Shown: one piece after another, positions 32,111 through 42,983 of the stretch
How the letters are laid out: every line of letters begins with the position of its first letter
Position numbering within the stretch: the first letter of the stretch is position 1
NCBI RefSeq assembly: GCF_040369795.1
Contig: NZ_AP028955.1
Coordinates: forward strand, 806,001 to 870,000
Source: Spiroplasma_E ixodetis_B
GTDB lineage: Bacteria; Bacillota_I; Bacilli_A; Mycoplasmatales; VBWQ01
Direction of reading: 5' to 3'
Length of the DNA: 64,000 nucleotides
Program-made: the position numbers and the translations under genes
Notes under the pieces: model-generated
What the model saw: the letters and a program-made list of their open reading frames with translations, nothing else
What the model was told of the DNA's origin: nothing
Databases searched by the model: none

Positions 32111-33493
32111 ATGTCTGTTTTTAATAGACTTGCATGTGTTTTTAAGCCACCTGCAAAAAAAGAAATTTTTAGTGAAGACTTAAAGCAAGTTAATAAAAAA
32201 TTTATTATTTTACGTAATCAAGTTTTTGGTTTTAGCATTTTATCATATATTCTTTACTACTTTACTCGTCAAGCGTATACAGTAGCGGGTTCTGCTTTAG
32301 AAAGCAATGGTAGCATAACTAAAATGGAGTATGCTTTAATGGGAACAATTTTTGCGGTTGTTTATGGTGGTGCTAAATTTATTGTTGGAAATGTCGCTGA
32401 CCGTAGTTCAGGAAGAGTAATCATGATTGTTGGATTATTTGTTTCTTCTATTTTAAATATTATTATGGGTGGTGTAGTTGCTTTTGCTGGAAATAAAATT
32501 AGTGTTGGTCCGTTTGTAATGATGTTGAGTTTGATTGCGATGTTGGCTGTTTTCCAAGGTATGGGTTGACCAGCTACAGCTAGACTATTTTCTCATTGAT
32601 TTACTGATAAAGAACGTTCAGGACGTATTGGAATTTGAAACTCAGGACAAAATATTGGCGCTGCTTTATTACCAGTTGTTGTTATTTCTTTAGTAACAGT
32701 ACTTGATCCGGGTGGAACAATTTATGGTTTATATTTTTGAATTCCTAGTGTTTTTGCTTTAGCTATGATTCCATTATGTTTATGAGGATTACGTGATCGC
32801 CCCGAAGCAGAAGGGTTACCTACTGTTGAAAAATGAAAAGGTGTTCTAGAACATAAAGAAGAAAAAGCAGAACTTAATTGAAAAGAAATTTTTGTAAAGT
32901 ATATTTTAAAAAATAAATTTTTATGAATATTAGCATTTGCTAATATTTGAGTATATGTTGTACGACAAGGACTGGCAGGATGAACATTAATTTTAATGAA
33001 AGATGTTCATGGTTTAGATTTAAAACATAGTAAATGATTTGCTGCCTGTTTTGAATTATCTGGTTTATTTGGTGGTATTTCTGCAGCATATTTTGCTAAG
33101 TGATTTTTTAATAATCGTAAAGCACCATTAATGATATTTGGATTATTAATTGCACTTTGTGGACTGGTTTTATTGCAAGTTGCTCCTCGTGGTAATATGC
33201 CTATGCTTATTACTGCTTTAATGATTGCTGGTTTTGGTGTTTATATGCCACAAGCGATGATTGGTGCTACTGCTATTGAACTAACAAATAAGAAAGCAGC
33301 CGCTACTGCTTCAGGATTTACAGGATTATCTGGTTATTTTCTTGGTGATGCTCTTTTTTCAAAAGTAGTAATTGCTGGTTTTTGTAATGAAAACTGAGAT
33401 TATTTATTTTATTACTTTTATGGTTGTATTGCTGCTGCTATTCTTTCATTAGCTTTACTATGAACAAAAAATCAAGATAATAAAATATTATAA
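32111..33493 (+). CDS. Organophosphate:phosphate antiporter (GlpT/UhpT family)
   Basis: A 460-residue, 12-helix major facilitator protein. The N-terminal segment NQVFGFSILSYILYYFTRQAYTVAGSAL resembles the first helix of GlpT/UhpT (Y-x-x-R-x-N). It also has GGAKFIVGNVADRSSGR (MFS loop 2-3 motif), GWPATARLFSHWFTDKERSGRIGIWNSGQNIGAALLP (the OPA signature W...R-G-x-x-x-x-x-W-N-x-x-x-N-x-G) and RDRPEAEGLP in the central loop. The family imports glycerol-3-phosphate or hexose phosphates in exchange for phosphate. The substrate cannot be chosen from sequence alone; glycerol-3-P is a frequent Mollicute carbon source. Strong ribosome binding site AAGGAGGG. Monocistronic. Confidence 0.88.
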
Positions 33494-33870
33494 AAATATT
33501 ATTAAATTAGAACCATAATAAGGGTGCTAATTTTTTTATTTAAAATGATATTTTAATAATAAAATTAATAAAATTTTATTAATTTTAAAAGTTGCGGTGT
33601 TATAATAAATTTAAGACACACAAAATTATTGGTTATTAGCCTACTAGTATTATTTTTTATTTTTACTAAGTATTTTTTTTATGTTTTTTTGTAATGTCTT
33701 AAAGGAAAAATATATTGTTATTTTAAAATAAATCTAGTTATATATTCTTATTTTTTATTTAATGAAATTACAATATATTATTTATGGGGTTTTTCTTTTA
33801 CATATTGATAGAAAAAATGAAATTTAGTTGATTAAATTATTATTTGTAAGTAAAACAATAATTTCTTATA
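33494..33870 (+). other. AT-rich spacer with orphan promoter-like site
   Basis: Nothing coding is supported. TATAAT near 33609 has TTAATT 16 bp upstream and no gene downstream before the IS nest at 33871. It may be the original promoter of the phage-like cluster that now resumes at 38.6 kb. Confidence 0.35.
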
Positions 33871-34589
33871 TAGCTAACTAAAGTAATGTTTACTCATAAA
33901 TAATGTAAAATAATAATATGTAATTTAAACAGTTTTTGAATTTAAAAGTACAATTCAGCAATATTTAAAATAGATTAGGAAGATTAAATTATGCCAAAAC
34001 CATACAGTGAAGACTTACGAAGAAAAGTAATAGAAGACTATGAAAGTAAAAACATGAAAATTAAAGAAATTTGTAAAGTGTTCAATATTACTAGAAAGAC
34101 TTTATTCTTATGAAGAAAAAGAAAAAAAGAAACTGGGCATATAAAACCAATTTTGAATTATCAAAAAGAACATAGCCACAAAATAAAGGATTTAGATGAA
34201 TTAAAAAATTATTTAGCGCAAAATAAAGATGTTACAGTTCAAAAAGTGATTGAAAAATTTGGTGATATGACTAAAGAAATAGTTTATAACTATTTCAAAA
34301 AACTAAATTATATAGCTAACTACAGTAATGTTTACTCATATCTCGAAAAACAAAATCAATCGCTTTTTTAATATTTGGTCAATAATTTGGTAATATTTTT
34401 CTTATATTATGTTTTATAGCAAATCAAAAATGTTCAATTAGATTTAAATTAGGAGAATACGGTGGAAGAAATAATAGTTTGCATCCAGCATTTTCAATTA
34501 ATTGTTGTGTTAATTTAGATTTATGAAACGTTGCATTATCTAAAACTATAATTTGTCCACGCTTTAATACTGGAATTAGTATATTTTTT

Positions 34590-35961
34590 GAGGCTTTTTA
34601 AAAATATGTGTATCTTTTTACAAAGTTACTAGTTTAGATTAATTCTATCTTCAAATTTTATCATAAAATGAGCAATTGCTGTATTTCAATTTTGAATGGG
34701 CAGTGTTCATTTTTTTGTTATATTTTCAATTGCTAAGTAAAATATTTTAAAAACTGCCATATCATTTGGAAAAACTTTTTTATTTCTAATAACTTTTCGT
34801 AATTGACTATTAACAGATTCAATAGCATTTGTTGTATAAATCACTCTTTTGATTTCTGCAGGATAACTAATAAAAACCATTAAATTATCTCAATTTTTAT
34901 ATCATGATTTAGCAATTTGAGGATATTGTTTATTTCATTTACTTTCAAAAGATTCTAAAGTTTGCATTGCTTGTTCTTCACTACATGCACTATAAATCGG
35001 TTTTAAATCTGTAACTAGTGATTTTCTATGTTTGTATGAAACATATTTTAAACTATTTCTAATTTGATGAACTATGCATAATTGATGTTCGGTTTTAGGA
35101 TAAACTGATTGTATTGCTTCTGACATTCCTGTTAAATTGTCACTACAAGCAATAAGAATATCATTTAAGCCTCGATTTTTCATTTCTGTGAAATTAGATA
35201 ATCAAAACTTAGAACCTTCATTTTCACTAATTAATAAACCTAAAATATCTTTTTTACCTTCTAAATCAACTCCTAGTGCTATATAAACTGATTTGTTAAT
35301 AATGCGTTTATCTTGTCGTACTTTAACTACTATACAATCAAAATAAACAATCGGATAAACACTTTCTAATGGCCGATTTTGTCATGCTTTAACATCATCA
35401 ATAACATCATCAGTAATTTGACTAATAACACTTTCACTAATATCAGCACCATGATATAAATCTTGTAACTGCATTCTAATATCTGATAAAGTCATGCCTT
35501 TGGCATATAATGAAAGAACTTGTTGATCAAAACCATCAAATCTTCTTTGTCTTTTTGCAACTATTACTGGCTCAAAATTACTATTACGATCTCGTGGTAC
35601 ATTAATCTCAATTTTACCTTGTTGAGTTATTAATTTTTTTGAACTTATACCATTACGAGCATTATCACTATTATTATGTTGATTTTTTTCATATCCTAAA
35701 TAATTTTGCATTTCAGAATTCAACATTTTTTCAACTAATCTTTTTGTTAATGCTTTATATAAACCTCCCTCTTTAAAAACTGTTGTTAAATCTTCAGTAT
35801 TTTCTAGTAATAAATCTACTGCTTTTGATATTGGATCATTATTATTAATATTTTGTTTTTTAGACATACATAACTCACTCTTTCTATTTATTTAATTTTA
35901 TTTACTAGAATTAATTAAACATAGTTATTTTTGTAAGTTACACAGATTACTAAACATTACC
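34590..35961 (-). mobile_element. IS256-like element, complete (1372 bp), in IS630-B
   Basis: Both terminal repeats are present. ATTTTTT flanks the element on both sides, and the target in other IS630 copies reads TATATTTTTTACATATG, giving a direct repeat of about 7-8 bp. Confidence 0.92.
34629..35867 (-). CDS. IS256-family transposase, intact
   Basis: 412 residues, the same length as the copy at 15.8 kb, with all three catalytic positions (YFDCIVV, ACSDNLTGM, NAIESVNSQLRK). It has a few private substitutions (ELTKR to ALTKR, GLW to GLL). On sequence alone this is the best candidate for a functional transposase in the window. One base of the right terminal repeat differs from other copies (AAATATGTG for AAATCTGTG). 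Confidence 0.92.
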
Positions 35962-36073
35962 GATTTTTTACATATGATTCAAAAATTTTACTGTTGCAAT
36001 GTCCTTCAAACGCTCATAGGGCTTTTAATTTACCTTTATTTAGCGAACCAATTATACTCGTTCTTTTTATTTT

Positions 36074-37377
36074 AGACATATTCCGTAAATAAATTTAATC
36101 AATTGTCAACAATAATATTTATAAATTTTTTAGTGTTAATAATTATAGAAGTTAATATTTTTAAAAAAATACTTTAAAAATAAATTTATATTTCAAACAC
36201 AAAAATTGTTAATATTATTTTTATATTAACTTGATAAAAATTTAAATTTTTAAAAAAATATTAAAAATATTTTTTTATTTTAATGGTTTTGTTTTATTAA
36301 AAATTTCACAAAGTAAGTTAAATCTTAAGTACATAAGTCTAAATATACTTTTTCTACATTTATTTATTAAAATTTTGAATCTTTTTAATCAAGCAAAAAC
36401 ATGTTCAACTTTAATTCTAATTTTTGAAATAATTTTATTGTAGATTTTTTCTTGTTTAGTTAATTTTTTATTTTTAGTTTTTTTAATTGGTAATATAGTA
36501 TTTTTATAAATATTTTGTATTCCTTGATATCCCAAATCACCAATAATTATTGTTTTTTCTGAAAATTAAAGATTTGAATCTTTTTAATCAAGCAAAAACA
36601 TGTTCAACTTTAATTCTAATTTTTGAAATAATTTTATTGTAGATTTTTTCTTGTTTAGTTAATTTTTTATTTTTAGTTTTTTTAATTGGTAATATAGTAT
36701 TTTTATAAATATTTTGTATTCCTTGATATCCCAAATCACCAATAATTATTGTTTTTTCTGAAAATTAAAGATTTGAATTTTTTAATATTTGAAAATCATG
36801 TACTTTTCCATTATCAGCAAAAATATCAACAATTTTTTTATTAAAAAAGTCATATATAATTTGAAATTTTATAGAAAACATTCAACTTTTACCAGAAAAA
36901 TATTCTAACTGTAGTTTTTTTTAGTTGGTCTTTAAATCTTCTTGTTTTTTCTCAATTTTTAATTTATATTTTGTTTTTAAAAACTGATAATCTTTGTCAT
37001 CACTAAGTTTATTTTCTACTCAAGTAATATTTCGAAAACAACTTGATGCACTCATTTTATATTTAATACTCATTTGGAAAAAAGTATAATATTCTTTTCA
37101 GTATACTAAAGTCATCATCAATCTTTCTTCAACTGAAAGTTTATATTTTCTACCTTTAGTTTTTTTTAAATTTTCTATTTCAATTAATTTTGTTAACATT
37201 TCATCAAAATGAAAACGTTTTATACCAAAATATCTATAAAATTGTTCATTTTTTAATTTTTTTAAATTTTCAAAATTCATTTTTATCAACACCTTATTAA
37301 TTTATTAATAAAGAAATTATAAAATAAATTTTAAATTATTAATTGACTTTTAAAAAATTTATTTACGGAATATGTCT
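36074..37377 (-). mobile_element. IS5-like element in IS630-B, with tandem duplication and deletion
   Basis: Both inverted repeats are intact. TTT on either side is compatible with a 3-bp duplication of the IS630 target TTTTATTTTATATG. Internally, about 205 bp at the 3' end of ORF2 are tandemly repeated (around 36375-36780). A segment covering the first catalytic Asp (IDSTEIEIE) is deleted near 36930, so the copy is dead. Confidence 0.88.
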
Positions 37378-38600
37378 TTTATATGCGGGTTTATTATCAA
37401 ATAATCTTTTACCTTTTTCAGATCAACCATATTTATAAAATTCATTATCATCAATTCCAGATTCATCAATATATACTAAATATTCATTCATTATTTTAGC
37501 TATTTCTTTTAAAAAATCTTCTTGTTTATTTTTATCTCTTTGTTCATATAAAAAAGTTTTTTTATATGTATAATTTAGTTTTTTGAAATAGTTATAAACT
37601 ATTTCTTTAGTCATATCACCAAATTTTTCAATCACTTTTTGAACTGTAACATCTTTATTTTGCGCTAAATAATTTTTTAATTCATCTAAATCCTTTATTT
37701 TGTGGCTATGTTCTTTTTGATAATTCAAAATTGGTTTTATATGCCCAGTTTCTTTTTTTCTTTTTCTTCATAAGAATAAAGTCTTTCTAGTAATATTGAA
37801 CACTTTACAAATTTCTTTAATTTTCATGTTTTTACTTTCATAGTCTTCTATTACTTTTCTTCGTAAGTCTTCACTGTATGGTTTTGGCATAATTTAATCT
37901 TCCTAATCTATTTTAAATATTTCTGAATTGTACTTTTAAATTCAAAAACTGTTTAAATTACATATTATTATTTTACATTATTTATGAGTAAACATTAATT
38001 TAGTTAGCTATACATATAAAAAAACTTTTTTATATGAACAAAGAGATAAAAACAAACAAGAAGATTTTTTAAAAGAAATAGCTAAAATAATGAATGAAGA
38101 TTTAGTATATATTGATGAGTCTGGAATTGATGATAATGAATTTTATAAATATGGTTGATCTGAAAAAGGTAAAAGATTATTTGATAATAAACCCGCATAT
38201 AAAATAAAAAGAATGAGTATAATTGGTTCACTAAATAAAGGTAAATTAAAAGCCCTATGAGCATTTGAAGGACATTGCAACAGTAAAATTTTTGAATCAT
38301 ATGTAAAAAATATACTAATTCCAGTATTAAAGCGTGGACAAATTATAGTTTTAGATAATGCAACGTTTCATAAATCTAAATTAACACAACAATTAATTGA
38401 AAATGCTGGATGCAAACTATTATTTCTTCCACCATATTCTCCTAATTTAAATCCAATTGAACATTTTTGATTTGCTATAAAACATAATATAAGAAAAATA
38501 TTACCAAATTATTGACCAAATATTAAAAAAACTATTGATTTTGTTTTTCAAGATATGAGTAAACATTACTTTAGTTAGCTATAAGTAAGGTAATTTAATA

Positions 38601-38777
38601 ATGAGTAATGATTATGAATGACTATGATATTGTGATAGTTATGATTGTAAAAATAATAACAGTAATAAAGAAATATATGTTTGTTCAATTAAAAAAGATA
38701 CAAAATTAGGATTATGTAAAACTCATTTTAATAATTATAGAAATATAACCATTGATTATATTATTGATAAAAAATAA
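38601..38777 (+). CDS. Cys-rich 58-residue protein of the phage-like cluster
   Basis: MSNDYEWLWYCDSYDCKNN..., with four Cys and a His arranged C-x3-C, then C, then C-x2-H (YVCSIKK, LGLCKTHF). This pattern is compatible with a small zinc-binding fold. Start after AAGGTAATTTAATA. Three TGA-Trp codons. It is the first gene after the IS nest, on the same strand as the next seven small genes. Function unknown. Confidence 0.6.
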
Positions 38778-38796
38778 GAAAATGTAGGTAAATAAA

Positions 38797-38931
38797 ATGA
38801 AAAAGTATTTTTGTTGAACATGTAAACAACATAAATTAGATTATTTATTCTTTAATACTAATGATATAAAAACAAGACAAAACTTTTTAAGAGATAAAAT
38901 AATAAAGCAATTTGTTATGACTGTATTTTAA
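38797..38931 (+). CDS. 44-residue CxxC microprotein
   Basis: MKKYFCWTCKQHKLDYLFFN... has a single C-W-T-C knuckle followed by Q-H, a half zinc ribbon. It is weakly supported as a gene by its place in an evenly spaced row of short ORFs and its ATG after GTAGGTAAATAAA. Function unknown. Confidence 0.45.
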
Positions 38932-38958
38932 ATGTTAGGTTAAGTAGGAGGTATAAAT

Positions 38959-40384
38959 ATGAATAAACAAAAACCATTTTCTTATAAAGACCAAGAAATT
39001 ATTAATGAATATAATAAAAAACGTAATCAAGAAATAATAAAAGAACATTTAAATAATATAGAAAAATTAAGAGAAGTTTTTAAAAAAGAAGTAATTAATA
39101 GACATATTCCGTAAATAAATTTTTGAAAAGTCAATTAATAATTTAAAATTTATTTTATAATTTCTTTGTTAATAAATTAATAAGGTGTTGATAAAAATGA
39201 ATTTTGAAAATTTAAAAAAAACTAAAAAATGAACAATTTTATAGATATTTTGGTATAAAACGTTTTCATTTTGATTAAATGTTAACAAAATTAATTGAAA
39301 TAGAAAATTTAAAAAAAACTAAAGGTAGAAAATATAAACTTTCAGTTGAAGAAAGATTGATGATGACTTTAGTATACTGAAAAGAATATTATACTTTTTT
39401 CCAAATGAGTATTAAATATAAAATGAGTGCATCAAGTTGTTTTTGAAATATTACTTGAGTAGAAAATAAACTTAGTTATGACAAAGATTATCAGTTTTTA
39501 ATAACAAAATATAAATCAAAAATTGAGAAAAAACAAGAAGATTTAAATGAATTTCAATTTTATTTAATTGATTCAACTGAAATTGAAATTGAAAGACCAA
39601 CTAAAAAAAACTACAGTTAGAATATTTTTCTGGTAAAAGTTGAATGTTTTCTATAAAATTTTAAATTATATATGACTTTTTTAATAAAAAAATTATTGAT
39701 ATTTTTGCTGATAATGGAAAAGTACATGATTTTCAAATATTAAAAAATTAAAATCTTGAATTTTCAGAAAAAACAATAATTATTGGTGATTTGGGATATC
39801 AAGGAATACAAAATATTTATAAAAATACTATATTACCAATTAAAAAAACTAAAAATAAAAAATTAACTAAACAAGAAAAAATCTACAATAAAATTATTTC
39901 AAAAATTAGAATTAAAGTTGAACATGTTTTTGCTTGATTAAAAAGATTCAAAATTTTAATAAATAAATGTAGAAAAAGTATATTTAGACTTATGTACTTA
40001 AGATTTAACTTACTTTGTGAAATTTTTAATAAAACAAAACCATTAAAATAAAAAAATATTAAAAATATTTTTTTAAAAATTTAAATTTTTATCAAGTTAA
40101 TATAAAAATAATATTAACAATTTTTGTGTTTGAAATATAAATTTATTTTTAAAGTATTTTTTTAAAAATATTAACTTCTATAATTATTAACACTAAAAAA
40201 TTTATAAATATTATTATTGACAATTGATTAAATTTATTTACGGAATATGTCTAATGAATATAAAGAAAAAATAATTAATAGAATACTTGATTATGAAACC
40301 TTTTATATTGGCCATACACAAGGTTTAACTCCATTCGGATTTATTATTAAATTAAGAGATGAAATTAAAGGCGACTTTGATTAA
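38959..40384 (+). pseudogene. Small helical protein gene interrupted by IS5
   Basis: TAGGAGGTATAAAT precedes the ATG. Codons 1-47 (MNKQKPFSYKDQEIINEYNK...) lie at 38959-39099, and the remainder is at 40256-40384 (EYKEKIINRILDYETFYIGH ... KGDFD). Removing the 1153-bp IS5 plus one copy of the AAT duplication restores a continuous 89-codon frame. The insertion is therefore recent relative to decay of this gene. The product is charged and helical, of unknown function. The stop is 2 bp from the RuvC-like start. Confidence 0.75.
39100..40252 (+). mobile_element. IS5-like element, full length (1153 bp)
   Basis: Perfect terminal inverted repeats (AGACATATTCCGTAAATAAA and complement), flanked by AAT on both sides. 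ORF1 is broken near its start (ENLKKTKK*), the element start being copied from the wrong Lys run. A few stops also occur in ORF2 (ILKN* near 39751). Confidence 0.92.
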
Positions 40385-40386
40385 TA

Positions 40387-40779
40387 ATGCAATATGAAAT
40401 AAAGATTGGTATTGACCCAGCTGGTATTGGTAATAATGGAATTGTTATATATTCAAATGAAACTAATAATATTATTTTTCGTGAAACATTCCAAGCAAAA
40501 ACTATTTTAGAATGTAAAAATATTTATAAAGAAAAATTAAAATATTTTAAGAAATTTTTAAATAATAAAAAAGTATTAGTAAGTGTAGAAAATTTTTATT
40601 TAAACCCAAAACAATTATTAACCAATCCCTTAGCAACACCTAAAATTATTGGTGCATTAATGGTATTAGTAAAAGATATTATGAATTGAGATTATCAAGA
40701 AAACCATCCAAAAAATAAAGATAAAATGAAAAATCTTGGTTTTAAATTTTCAACAATTTCAGGAACAAGATGCGTATAA
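40387..40779 (+). CDS. RuvC-like Holliday-junction resolvase, C-terminal frameshift
   Basis: 130 residues in the zero frame. An RNase H-like start (IKIGIDPAGIGNNGIVIY, Asp10) is followed by the second acidic site in VLVSVENFYLNPKQL (Glu68). The spacing resembles RuvC (D7...E66). The zero frame ends ...STISGTRCV. The +1 frame across the same codons reads NFQQFQEQDAYKQTQL and stops at 40795. It supplies the Asp-Ala that would complete the catalytic centre, so one base was probably gained near 40745. Phages of low-GC bacteria often carry such RuvC-like resolvases. The neighbours (OB-fold protein, zinc ribbons) support a phage or integrative-element origin over a host ruvC. Confidence 0.65.
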
Positions 40780-40807
40780 GCAAACCCAATTATAAGTAAT
40801 TATAAAA

Positions 40808-41108
40808 ATGAAAGATAAATCCAATTATGTGAAATTAACAGTAAAACTAAGTAATGCTATTGAATCTGTTAATAGTCAATTACGAAAAAGGTAATAAAGA
40901 ATTATATTATAGTGTTAGAGGTCAATGAAATGGATTAAACTATGTTACTTTAATTTTTAATAACCAAAAATTTTATAAACGATGTATTTTATTAAACAAA
41001 AATGATGAAATTATAGTAACTGGTCAAATCTTTAATACTTTAAACATTCCTAAAAATCGTGCATTTTGTTCAATAAATGTTAAATGATTTAAAAAATGAA
41101 AAGAGTAA
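40808..41108 (+). pseudogene. OB-fold/SSB-like gene with a 36-bp IS256 scrap inside
   Basis: Starts MKDKSNYVKLTVKLS. It is then interrupted at about 40853-40889 by a verbatim piece of IS256 transposase (coding for NAIESVNSQLRK), after which the frame has shifted. The host frame resumes as GNKELYYSVRGQWNGLNYVTLIFNNQKFYKRCILLNKNDEIIVTGQIF and ends KWFKKWKE. The alternation of strands and the segment DEIIVTGQIFNT resemble an SSB-type OB fold. This is inference, not a firm family match. Confidence 0.55.
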
Positions 41109-41111
41109 AAA

Positions 41112-41249
41112 ATGATATTATGAAAAATTTTATTAATAGTACCAATATTAATAACAAGCATAACACTAATAATGTTTTTAATATTTATTATTAAAGAATT
41201 AAAAAATGAATATAAAGTATTAAAAATATTAAGTGAAATTGCTAATTAA
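41112..41249 (+). CDS. 45-residue single-pass membrane protein
   Basis: MILWKILLIVPILITSITLIMFLIFII forms one long helix from the N-terminus, followed by a short charged tail (KELKNEYKVLKILSEIAN). Starts 3 bp after the previous stop. In a phage-like cluster it could be holin-like or an Rz-like protein; nothing in the sequence decides. Confidence 0.5.
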
Positions 41250-41271
41250 ATTAAAAATAAGTAGAATAATA

Positions 41272-41382
41272 ATGAAAACGTGTAAAGTTTGTAAAGAAAA
41301 TTATAATTTACCAAATTGTAAAAATTGTTTTAAAAACCCAAATATAAAAGAAATTGATGAATTAATTATTTGAGAAAATTAG
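41272..41382 (+). CDS. 36-residue double-CxxC zinc ribbon
   Basis: MKTCKVCKENYNLPNCKNCFKNPN has CxxC-x8-CxxC spacing, a complete four-Cys zinc ribbon in a minimal protein. The tail is acidic (IKEIDELIIWEN). Such miniature zinc ribbons are frequent in phage genomes. Confidence 0.5.
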
Positions 41383-41414
41383 AAATGGTGAATTTGATAA
41401 TGAATAAATAAAAA

Positions 41415-41496
41415 TTGATTAAAAAATTAGATGAATTTTTAAAAATTACTGATGATAATTGAGGAGCAAAAGCAATTATTTTAACTATTGTACAAT
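41415..41496 (+). pseudogene. Fragment of a small ORF cut by IS5
   Basis: A frame LIKKLDEFLKITDDNWGAKA... beginning at TTG, with an in-frame stop just upstream, runs into the IS5 inverted repeat at 41497. It appears to be the next small gene of the cluster. Confidence 0.35.
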
Positions 41497-41610
41497 AGAC
41501 ATATTCCGTAAATAAATTTAATCAATTGTCAATAATAATATTTATAAATTTTTTAGTGTTAATAATTATAGAAGTTAATATTTTTAAAAAAATACTTTAA
41601 AAATAAATTT
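41497..41610 (-). mobile_element. IS5-like right-end remnant
   Basis: The terminal 114 bp of the element (AGACATATTCCGTAAATAAA... to AAAAATAAATTT), cut by the IS256 left end at 41611. Confidence 0.85.
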
Positions 41611-42983
41611 GGTAATGTTTAGTAATCTGTGTAACTTACAAAAATAACTATGTTTAATTAATTCTAGTAAATAAAATTAAATAACTAGAAAGAGTGAGTT
41701 ACTTATGTCTAAAAAACAAAATATTAATAATAATGATCCAATATCAAAAGCAGTAGATTTATTACTAGAAAATACTGAAGATTTAACAACAGTTTTTAAA
41801 GAGGGAGGTTTATATAAAGAATTAACAAAAAGATTAGTTGAAAAAATGTTGAATTCTGAAATGCAAAATTATTTAGGATATGAAAAAAATCAACATAATA
41901 ATAGCGAAAATGCTCGTAATGGTATAAATTCAAAAAAATTAATAACTCAACAAGATAAAATTAAGATTAATGTACCACGAGATCGTAATAGTAATTTTGA
42001 TCCAGTAAATAGTTGCAAAAAGACAAAGAAGATTTGATGGTTTTGATCAACAAGTTCTTTCATTATATGCCAAAGGCATGACTTTATCAGATATTAGAAT
42101 GCAGTTACAAGAGTTATATCATGGTGCTGATATTAGTGAAAGTGTTATTAGTCAAATTACTGATGATGTTATTGATGATGTTAAAGCATGACAAAATCGG
42201 CCATTAGAAAGTTTTTATCCGATTGTTTATTTTGATTGTATAGTAGTTAAAGTACGACAAGATAAACTCATTATTAACAAATCAGTTTATATAGCACTAG
42301 GAGTTGATTTAGAAGGTAAAAAAGATATTTTAGGTTTATGAATTAGCGAAAACGAAGGTTCTAAGTTTCGATTATCTAATTTCACAGAAATGAAAAATCG
42401 ATGCTTAAATGATATTCTTATTGTTTGTAGTGACAATTTAACAGGAATGTCAGAAGCAATACAATCAGTTTATCCTAAAACCGAACATCAATTATGCATA
42501 GTTAATCAAATTAGAAATAGTTTAAAATATGTTTCATACAAACATAGAAAATCACTAGTTACAGATTTAAAACCAATTTATAGTGCATGTAGTGAAGAAC
42601 AAGCAATGCAAGATTTAGAATCTTTTGAAAGTAAATGAAATAAACAATATCCTCAAATTGCTAAATCATGATATAAAAATTGAGATAATTTAATGGTTTT
42701 TATTAGTTATCATGCAGAAATCAAAAGAGTGATTTATACAACAAATGCTATTGAATCTGTTAATATTCAATTACGAAAAGTTGTTAGAAATAAAAAAGTT
42801 TTTCCAAATGATATGGCAGTTTTTAAAATATTTTACTTAGCAATTGAAAATATAACAAAAAAATGAACAATGCCCATTCAAAATTGAAATACAGCAATTG
42901 CTCATTTTATGATAAAATTTGAAGATAGAATTAATCTAAACTAGTAACTTTGTAAAAAGATACACAGATTTTTAAAAAGCCTC
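41611..42983 (+). mobile_element. IS256-like element, complete, frameshifted
   Basis: Both ends are present. The transposase (41705-42944) has one extra A at FDPVN (CCAGTAAATAG against CCAGTAATAG elsewhere), which shifts the frame after 103 codons. First unit of a three-copy head-to-tail array. Confidence 0.9.

Larger units (their letters stand above)
34313..38010 (-). mobile_element. IS630-B inserted in IS630-A, itself carrying IS256 and IS5
   Basis: Segments 34313-34589, 35962-36073 and 37378-38010 are colinear pieces of one minus-strand IS630 copy (start codon at 37889). The outer TA duplicate (34311-34312, 38011-38012) reconstitutes AAATTATACATAT of IS630-A. Apart from the two insertions the transposase frame is open. 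Confidence 0.9.
33871..38581 (+). mobile_element. IS630-A, split by a second IS630 (three-level nest)
   Basis: The left part is 33871-34312 and the right part 38011-38581, with TA duplicated outside both ends (33869-33870 and 38582-38583). The transposase (start 33991, end 38578) is open on both sides of the insertion. Joining the halves across TA gives a full frame ending DMSKHYFS with no stop. The element was intact when it was hit. Confidence 0.9.

Noticed and set aside
33785..33850. 21-codon ORF MGFFFYILIEKMKFS
   Set aside because: No ribosome binding site and too short; best treated as AT-rich spacer.
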